Shown one piece after another: positions 57,424-64,000 of a stretch of DNA of 64,000 nucleotides. The position numbers and the translations under genes are program-made. The notes under the pieces are model-generated. The model was given only the letters and a program-made list of their open reading frames with translations, ran no database searches and had not been told where the DNA came from. How positions within the stretch are numbered: position 1 is the stretch's first letter; each line of letters starts with the position of its first letter. This DNA comes from Malania oleifera (taxonomy: Eukaryota; Streptophyta; Magnoliopsida; Santalales; Ximeniaceae). The DNA is taken from assembly GCF_029873635.1 (NCBI RefSeq), contig NC_080422.1, positions 9,641,764-9,705,763 of the forward strand. The letters run 5' to 3'.

Positions 57424-58194
57424 TAAATCTACTTTGTTATTCATTTTTTTTAAAATTATTTGGTTTGTTTGGTTGTGAAAAATATATTTTTATTTTTATT
57501 TTTAAATTTTTTAATAATTATAATAAGGCAATCTTGGTTTTTTAGTTTTGAAAGATTTATACAGAAAATTAAGGCCATGGGTAACAACATTCATTTTTCA
57601 ATTCTACATTTTTAAATATTTACAAAAGTAACATTTTGTTTTTTTTTTTCTTTATAAATTTCAAAAACCAAAAAAATAAAGTTATATTTAATAATTATTT
57701 AAAAATAAAAATAAAAATAAAACAAATTTCCACAATTAAAAACCAACAAAATGATGTTTTTTTTAATCCTTTTGGCCCTTTTCCATAAAAATTTATAAAA
57801 TTTAAAAATAAAATGATATTTTAACTTAAAAATGAATTTAATTTTCATGTGTAAACAAATATAAATATTTTTAATTTTTTTCCAATGCAATTAATAAAAA
57901 TTTGAAATTATTACAATTTTACTTGTTGAACTTTAAAGGCATTATAAATTAAGTCTATAAAAAGCTAAACAACATTTTCATGCAAATTACAATGCCTTAA
58001 AATTTATATTGATCACTTTAGAAAAAATATTACTAGAAATAAAAAATTAAAATATTTAATAATAAAAGGTGCATTTAACTTAGATTATTTCTTGACAACT
58101 TTTTAGAATATTTTTTTTTTTTGTGAATTTATAATTGAAAACTATAATTTTTAGGGATCCAAAAAATGAAATCCCAATAGTTTACTAGCAAGAG
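57424..58194. other. AT-rich spacer, nothing recognised
   Basis: Homopolymer-rich. No open frame or repeat ends I can support. Confidence 0.45.
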
Positions 58195-58206
58195 AGAAAC
58201 GTGGGT

Positions 58207-58486
58207 GCCCCCGAGCAATGGCTTAGGTGGCAAGGGCAGGCTTGGGATGGGCCACTTGCTAGTTTAAGTCCCAGGTTCGATTCTTGCCTCAGCGAGCAAA
58301 TCCTGTATTTACTCCTACGCAATGAGAGGGGCCTTGTTGTGTGGGTGTGGAAATAGTCTGAGTATCCTGTGTCGCCACCAGAGTGTGTCAAAGTATGTTT
58401 GGTCAACGGGAGTATCAGCTGAAGTGTCAACTAGATGAGTCGAGGAAGCTAGGACACCCGACATAATAAAAAATAAAAAATAAAAA
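58207..58486 (+). mobile_element. tRNA-derived SINE
   Basis: Flanked by a perfect 12-base TSD, AGAAACGTGGGT (58195-58206, 58487-58498). RNA polymerase III box A TGGCTTAGGTGG at 58219-58230 and box B GGTTCGATTCT at 58274-58284 lie 44 bases apart in the tRNA-like head. The body is unrelated and the end is an A-rich run of AATAAAAA units. 280 bases, no coding sequence. The promoter boxes match consensus well, so the copy may be fairly young. Confidence 0.92.
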
Positions 58487-58498
58487 AGAAACGTGGGT

Positions 58499-59333
58499 CC
58501 CAAGTGAGACCTATATAGGGGTGGGGCCCACTCCACTACGCCTAGCTAATAAATCAGGTCTAAGTTTGTAATTAGTGTCTTGTATTTTTATTCACCTTCA
58601 ATTATTCTATCGAAAAATAATTATTTTAAATTTTAATGTCTTACTATAAACTTGGTTAAAGATTGTTTACTTTTTGCGAGATTAAGCATAGAGTATGATT
58701 CTTCACATACATATTTATACAACATTTGTTTCTAATAAGTGATGAACTGTCTTATCGATCAATTTAAAAATTAATTATTTACATGTTGTAAGACACGTAC
58801 TATAGTTAAAAATACAAATGAAATAAATTGAGAAAAACCTAAGGGGGGCGAAATATGTTATCTTCTTAAAAAAGATTCACTAGCTACATGATTAGAAACC
58901 TTAAAGTTACCTAAAAGTAAAGGAGACATAATCACTAGGGCATTAAGTAACAAAACGAAGAGATTATATCTCTTCGTAAAGGATTAGTGACGCCCAATTC
59001 AAGGGGGGCATTTAAGCTAGGGGAATAATAATTGTATAAAAGACACTTAAATGGGTTGATGGCTTAAGCAGGTACAATTATATAATTCATTTAATAAACG
59101 AATTTAAAAGGGTTACCCATTTATGATTTGTATAATTATATGGGTATACCTTAACTCTTCTATTTATGATGAGTATGGGTGACTTAATGGGTATGAGTTG
59201 CAATTACCATCACTAACAAAGCTAAAGTATGTGAAGAAAAGAGACACAAACTTTATTATTGTATCATCGGCATTCCTTGAAGGCCATCTTGGGTTGTCTC
59301 AAAGTTCGTTTTCTATTTTCTAGACAATTCAAT
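58499..59333. other. Spacer, nothing recognised
   Basis: Moderately AT-rich. No open frame, repeat end or RNA gene recognised. Confidence 0.45.
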
Positions 59334-59889
59334 TAGGGGTGAGCATAATTGGGGTTTAACCAAATTAATCGACCGAATTCGGTCTGCTCAATTCAGTTAA
59401 TATCGAGGTTCGATTTGATTCAGTTACAGATTTGGATAATTTTGGGTATTCAATTTTCGGTTCAGATATAGGAAATTTTAATTTGGTTAACCGAAATATC
59501 CGAATTACTAATTAATTAAAGACTAAATATAAATTAGTAATATTAAATATAATTGATATATTATATATTATATAATTGTTCAATTTTCTTAATTTATTTA
59601 TTAAATCAATGTCATTCTCCTAATTCAACTCTTACAATTAAAAAAAAGGGTAAACATTAATTTTATAATTATTTTTAAAATTTGCAATCATATTTTTTTT
59701 ATAATTAATTTTAAATTATTTCAGTCAAATTCGGTTAACTGAATTATCCGAAAAGTTGATTCGGTCGGGTACGGTTAGGTTACAACACCTAATTCGGTCG
59801 GTTAGGTTACAAATTATTGTTAACCAAAAATTTTGGCTAACTCAATTAATTAATCAAATTTGGCTGGACTAACCATTTGCACACCCCTA
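59334..59889. mobile_element. hAT-type MITE
   Basis: Terminal inverted repeats TAGGGGTGAGCA and TGCACACCCCTA (one mismatch) flanked by the perfect 8-base TSD AATTCAAT (59326-59333, 59890-59897), the size made by hAT transposases. 556 bases without coding sequence. Inside are many TTCGGTTAACCGAA-like inverted motifs (59382-59510 and 59720-59815), common in this plant MITE group. Confidence 0.93.
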
Positions 59890-59897
59890 AATTCAAT

Positions 59898-61254
59898 GTC
59901 TGATCCAACGGATTTTAGAAGCAACAAAAATAAAATAACACAATAATTTATGGCAATGTGTTGACATCTATAGAGTCATTGCGAAATCTCTATTATATTG
60001 CAAATAAAAACTCTCTTAAGATTTCACATTTGACTACAAGTATAAATAAATAGTCCCGTGTGAAAACTTATGATATCCTCGTAAAACTACCTTGACCCAT
60101 AATGGATTGCGTAACTTTTAAATATACATACCCTTTTTAATTGCCTAATTCCCAAACTCCATTGAAAGAAATAAATTACGTTTTATCGAACCTCAAGACT
60201 GGCTAGTATTGTATTTTAACATACAATGTTGATCGAACCTTAAATTTACATAATGAGTTAATTTGAACAAAACAAAATGGCTATTGAAAAGGCTGCCCTA
60301 TTAAAAAAAAAATTTACTCTATCATCATCAGTTAACAATAGCCTATTTTTTTTTAAAAAAATTATTATCAATAAATAACAAAAAGATAAATGGGTCAGTG
60401 CTGCAATCCACAAATCATTAATAATTAATTAATTAATTAATGAAGAATCTAAACAATGAATAGTTAATGACTTAGGTACTTATTTAATTGCTTTCCCTGA
60501 GTATAATTAATTTCAGCATAGTCAAAAGTGAGAAACTAATCAGACAATTTCCTAATGTCTCATTGTCTCCTGCGGGTAAAGATCAGAGATGCTAGCTAGC
60601 TAGGGACCTTTACACTGTTCAAAATAAAATAATCATCATCATCATTATTTATTTATTTAAAAAGAAAGAACTGCCATTGTTAAAGCTGCTAGCTGAGGAT
60701 ATAATTGTAGATTAGGACAAGAGGGTACATGAGGGTCCAACAAGGTTAGGGTTAGTTAATTAGCCCCTGAAGAAATCAATTTGAAATTTTATGCTTTGAT
60801 GCTTTAGCAAACTATATTTATCAAATTAGCGGGATATACCTGTCAAGGATATAAGGATATCAATTCCGTATTTCCCACAAATTAGACTACTTGCTTTTCA
60901 AACTTCGTGTTCTGTTGGTGTCATCCCGCATGTTATGCTGGTTGTTATTATAATTTGATATCCTTAACAATATCTATTAGGTATATTGCCCAATAATCTC
61001 GGCCCAATTTCAATAAGGTATTGTCCTTTTTAATTTACTAGTCTTACAGTTATAACATTCTTGTTCGTCTAATTTTTGAAGTTCTTGGTGGTTTTGATAT
61101 TAAATTTTACGATTTTGATCTAATTAATAAAGTATTATCCACTTTGATCCACTGATCTTACGATCATATCTTATAAAAAGCACCTTACATAATTAGAGTT
61201 TAAACTATTCGTATAAGTTCAAAATTTCCTAATACGTATTTGATATGAAACTGT
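59898..61254. other. Spacer, nothing recognised
   Basis: AT-rich, with a short AATT run at 60421-60440 and an ATCATC run near 60632. No gene or repeat end seen. Confidence 0.45.
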
Positions 61255-61695
61255 GACACTTAGCTTCCATTGGCTACATAAATTCTTTTTTTTTTTCTAA
61301 TTCATTTTATTGGGAGCATTAAAACCTTCCTTACTATCTCATTCCAAATTATTTTAGATCTACCATGTCCCTTTTTATGTCTGAAATAATAACCCACTCA
61401 TTCCTCCTCACAGGTGCTTTATTAGGCTTTCGTTTCAAATGTTCAAACCAGAAGTCACCCCTACATTATCTTGTCTTTAATCGGTGTTATGCCTAAATTA
61501 TTGTGCATATGCTCATTTCTTAATTTATTTTTTAATGTTATAGCACACATCCACTTTAACATTCACATTTCAACAACTTTTACTTTCTGTAAAAAATATT
61601 TTTTAGTTATCTAACATTCTGAACCATTAAGTATTGTTGTCATACAACCATCTTATAAGACTTTCTTTTTAATTTTAAGGATATTCTACAATTAT

Positions 61696-62596
61696 TGTTG
61701 GGTTTCCCTCCTAGGTGGAGGATGACCTACATGTATAAATGATTCTCTTGGAAGTTTTGGTTAATGCCCAAGTAGATTTATGTCCAAGTAGAAGTAAAGA
61801 GCCTTTGTGCTTTGGTATCCCAATTGTTGTCTTGAAAAGGAGTGATTCTTTATTAGTTGAGTGCAACTTTCTTTGGAAGATGGAGGGCCATTTTTTTGAA
61901 GTAAATAAACACTTTTTTTGTAAAGTTATTGCTGTAGAAAAAAGAGAGTTACGTGCATCCTTGAGACAGCTAAGAAAGAGTTGGGAAGAGAAGAAAATTG
62001 TTTGCTGAAAATTTAGGATTAAAGGTGCCTACATAGTCAGCTTAATCTTGACGATTGAATAGTGATTTTTCGTTCGATTGAGCTGAAATTTTGACATGTT
62101 TTTCATGAATCATCCTTCTTCATTCTGGTTGATCTGATTGTCATTTAGAGTTTTGTAACTTTGGTTTCGTGGCTTAGATAGCAGCCCCTTTTTTGGGTGA
62201 GACCTTTGCATTTCTCATTTAAGTTTGATTCCACCTTGATGGTGATGGCTCATATTATTTTTCTATGCCAAGAATTTGTGATTCTTGATGATTTTTGTTG
62301 ATGTATGCCTCTAGTTTTAACTAGGGAAGACCTATTGTAACCTACTAATTTGAAATAGTGGAAGATTGGAAGTGGACTTCGGTCCCATGGTTTTCCCCTT
62401 CATACCAAAGGGTTTTCCAAGTAAATCTTGGTGTTCTATTTGTGATTGTGTGGCTGATTTGGTGTGTTTGGTTGTTATGTATTTCTCTTTTTGGATAATT
62501 AATTATTCTACTTAGTGTTGATTAGACTTAGGGAAGGTTTATTTTTGGACCATTGTATTTTGGACATCATCTCCATAATCCACCTCTTCCCCAACA
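61696..62596 (+). mobile_element. Solo LTR, copia-like, inside the LINE
   Basis: Starts TGTTGGGTTTCCC, ends CTTCCCCAACA. Flanks ATTAT (61691-61695) and ATCAC (62597-62601) match 3/5, both differences being C/T transitions. Removing it and one flank rejoins the LINE frame (a VLCD...RISLKLK segment), which supports the borders. The CCCATGGTTTTCCCC...GGGTTTTCCAAGTAAATC block at about 62385-62428 is typical of the transcribed part of plant copia LTRs. The 89-codon open frame at 61739-62008 matches nothing I recognise. Confidence 0.75.
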
Positions 62597-62746
62597 ATCA
62601 CACAACACGCCTAATATATTTCTCTATTTTACCCAACTTGCTTTAATTCTATGTATTACATCTTCATTTTCCCCTTCCGCTTGCATAATAGATCCAAAAT
62701 ATTGAAATCTATTAGTGCTAATAATTTATAATTATTAAATTTAATC

Positions 62747-62975
62747 TTTTTTTTTTTTTTTGTAAAAGAGGGCGGCACCTCCTTTTATTTATTAATAAAC
62801 CCTCATTTTTTGCGGAAAAATACCGTGGTTACAAGTTAAAATCAACTAACCAAATTAGGACAAACAAAATTAAACATAACTAACAAAGGAGATAAAAACA
62901 TAAAAACAACCAAAAACAAAATGAAATACACCAAACGAAACTCTAGAGATGAACTAACGACGAATGGAAACCTTT
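62747..62975 (-). mobile_element. Small poly(A) retroposon (5'-truncated LINE or SINE)
   Basis: A T-run at 62747-62761 (poly(A) on the - strand) and 12-base flanks AAATTTAATCTT / AGATTTAATCTT (62737-62748, 62976-62987) mark a target-primed insertion. In sense the end reads GGAGGTGCCGCCCTCTTTTAC before the A-run. It carries at 62800-62834 a diverged copy of the block found in the tails of gypsy-1 and gypsy-2. No pol III boxes seen, so a truncated L1-like LINE end is more likely than a SINE. Confidence 0.8.
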
Positions 62976-63850
62976 AGATTTAATCTTCTCTCCACTACTC
63001 CTAATATTACTGAAATTACATTTCATACATTCTGTCTTATTCCTACTTATCCTAAAACCTTCAGACTCTGATGCAATTGTCCAAAGTTTTAACTTAAATT
63101 TGAGTTCGTTCCTATTTTCATCAATCAACACAATATCATCTACAAATAATATGTACTAAGGGATCTTATTTTGCATATTCTTAGTAAGTTCATCAATTAT
63201 TCAAGTAAAAAGATAACGACTCAAAGTAAGACCTTAATGTACACATATAGTGATTGGAAAGTCTCTATATTCCTTTCTACAATTCTAACATTGGCAACTA
63301 CTCTATCATGCACATCCTTAATGACCTCAATAAATCTACTACAAACTCCATTCTTTTCTAAAATCCTTAAAAAAAAACTTTCTTAGTACTCTACCATATG
63401 CTTTCTCTAAGTCAATAAAAATCATTTATAAGTCTTTTTCATTTTCCCTACTTTTTTTATTTATTTTCTTAAAAAATAAAGTCTCTATTGTTGATCTTTT
63501 AGACATAAAACCAAATTAATTCTTTGAAATCCTTGTTTCTAGTCTTATTCTTTGTTCAATTACCCTTTCTTATAATTTGTCGTATGACTCATAATCTCAA
63601 TTCTATGATATTTATTACAATTTTAAATATCACTTTTGTTTTTGTATATAGGCATTAACGTTCTTTTCCTACATTCTTCTAATATCTTTTTTTTATTTTT
63701 ATAATAATGTTGAAAAGATTAGTTAACCGAATATTTTCTTTATCCCCTAAACATTTTCAAACTTCAAACTTCAAACTTCAATTAGTATATTACTTAGTCC
63801 TACAAATTTCCCACTTTTCATCTTTTTTAATGTCATCTTAACTTTAAGAA

Positions 63851-64000
63851 CTCTAATTTTGAAAGTAAATTAATATGATAATCAAAACTTATAAAATAAA
63901 ATTATTGTTAATTAAGAATAATATTACATTATTTTTACTTAATAAAAAAATGTAAATATTAATTAAAAGTAACAGTTAAAAAAATTATTATTTAAAAATG
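63851..64000. other. AT-rich window end, nothing recognised
   Basis: No feature seen. Confidence 0.4.

Larger units (their letters stand above)
61255..63850 (-). pseudogene. LINE (RTE-type) reverse transcriptase, interrupted twice
   Basis: Read on the - strand from right to left: about 63640-63690 has a PIYKNKSDI segment, 63570-63600 EIMSHTTNY, 63400-63440 FIDLEKAYGRV, 63135-63146 the catalytic Phe-Val-Asp-Asp, 63030-63100 ESEGFRISRNKTECMKCNF, 62650-62720 GSIMQAEGE, then VLCD and, across the inserted LTR, RISLKLKRKS at about 61660-61690, and a final decayed tail to 61255. A solo LTR (61696-62596) and a small retroposon (62747-62975) interrupt it. Several stops and frameshifts; dead. Confidence 0.8.

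Noticed and set aside
58219..58284. tRNA gene
   Set aside because: Box A and box B are present but the sequence does not fold as a full cloverleaf in the expected length, and it is flanked by a TSD and A-rich tail. It is a SINE.
59382..59815. TTCGGTTAACCGAA motifs as another LTR array
   Set aside because: They resemble the LTR arrays superficially, but lie in a hAT MITE with 8-base TSD and clear inverted ends, where such motifs are usual. Kept apart from the LTR finding.

Overview
This is a piece of a flowering-plant nuclear genome, probably a eudicot. The background is AT-rich with many microsatellites. Almost all recognisable coding sequence is decayed LTR-retrotransposon or LINE sequence, and only one gene looks intact: a membrane-associated kinase regulator (MAKR2-like) at 40113-41501, + strand, with one 108-bp intron. 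No bacterial, organellar, tRNA or rRNA gene was found.

Layout. 1-3228: 3' part of a Ty3/gypsy polyprotein (- strand) running off the left edge. 3540-6190: two LINE (RTE-type) 3' ends around a GC-rich low-copy block. 7468-20743: a copia-type LTR (E, - strand) split by an almost complete gypsy element (gypsy-2, 8963-20047, - strand), whose reverse transcriptase is in turn split by a solo gypsy LTR (F, 13504-15523). 20749-25309: a decayed + strand copia-like element with a primer-binding site, gag, a second ORF resembling the 'putative plant transposon protein' family, and stubs of both LTRs. 26353-28175: solo LTR D. 28273-38240: a gypsy-type LTR plus primer-binding site (K) holding a three-deep stack of solo LTRs, G (29403-36359), H (31494-35865) and I (32282-34531). 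39540-43360: the MAKR gene island, followed by a 591-bp foldback MITE. 44252-57418: a full-length short-LTR Ty1/copia element that contains three solo LTRs (A, B, C) and an internal duplication of its reverse transcriptase. 58207-58486: a tRNA-type SINE. 59334-59889: a hAT-type MITE. 61255-63850: a - strand LINE interrupted by a solo LTR and a small poly(A) retroposon.

Most boundaries were set from TG...CA ends with target-site duplications (TSDs) read directly from the sequence. At five coding insertions (F, A, B, C and the LTR at 61696), removing the insert and one TSD copy rejoins the interrupted reading frame.

The most interesting unexplained feature is in the LTRs. Nearly every copia-type LTR, and both gypsy LTR families, carry a 180-520 bp array of a short palindromic or near-palindromic motif, placed just upstream of the LTR TATA box where this could be judged. 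The motif differs between copies (TCGTCGACGA, TTCGGTCGACCGAA, TTCGGTCGCCCGAA, CTTCAGTCTTCTGAAG), but the layout is the same. This looks like a fast-evolving cis-regulatory or structural array shared by unrelated retroelements.
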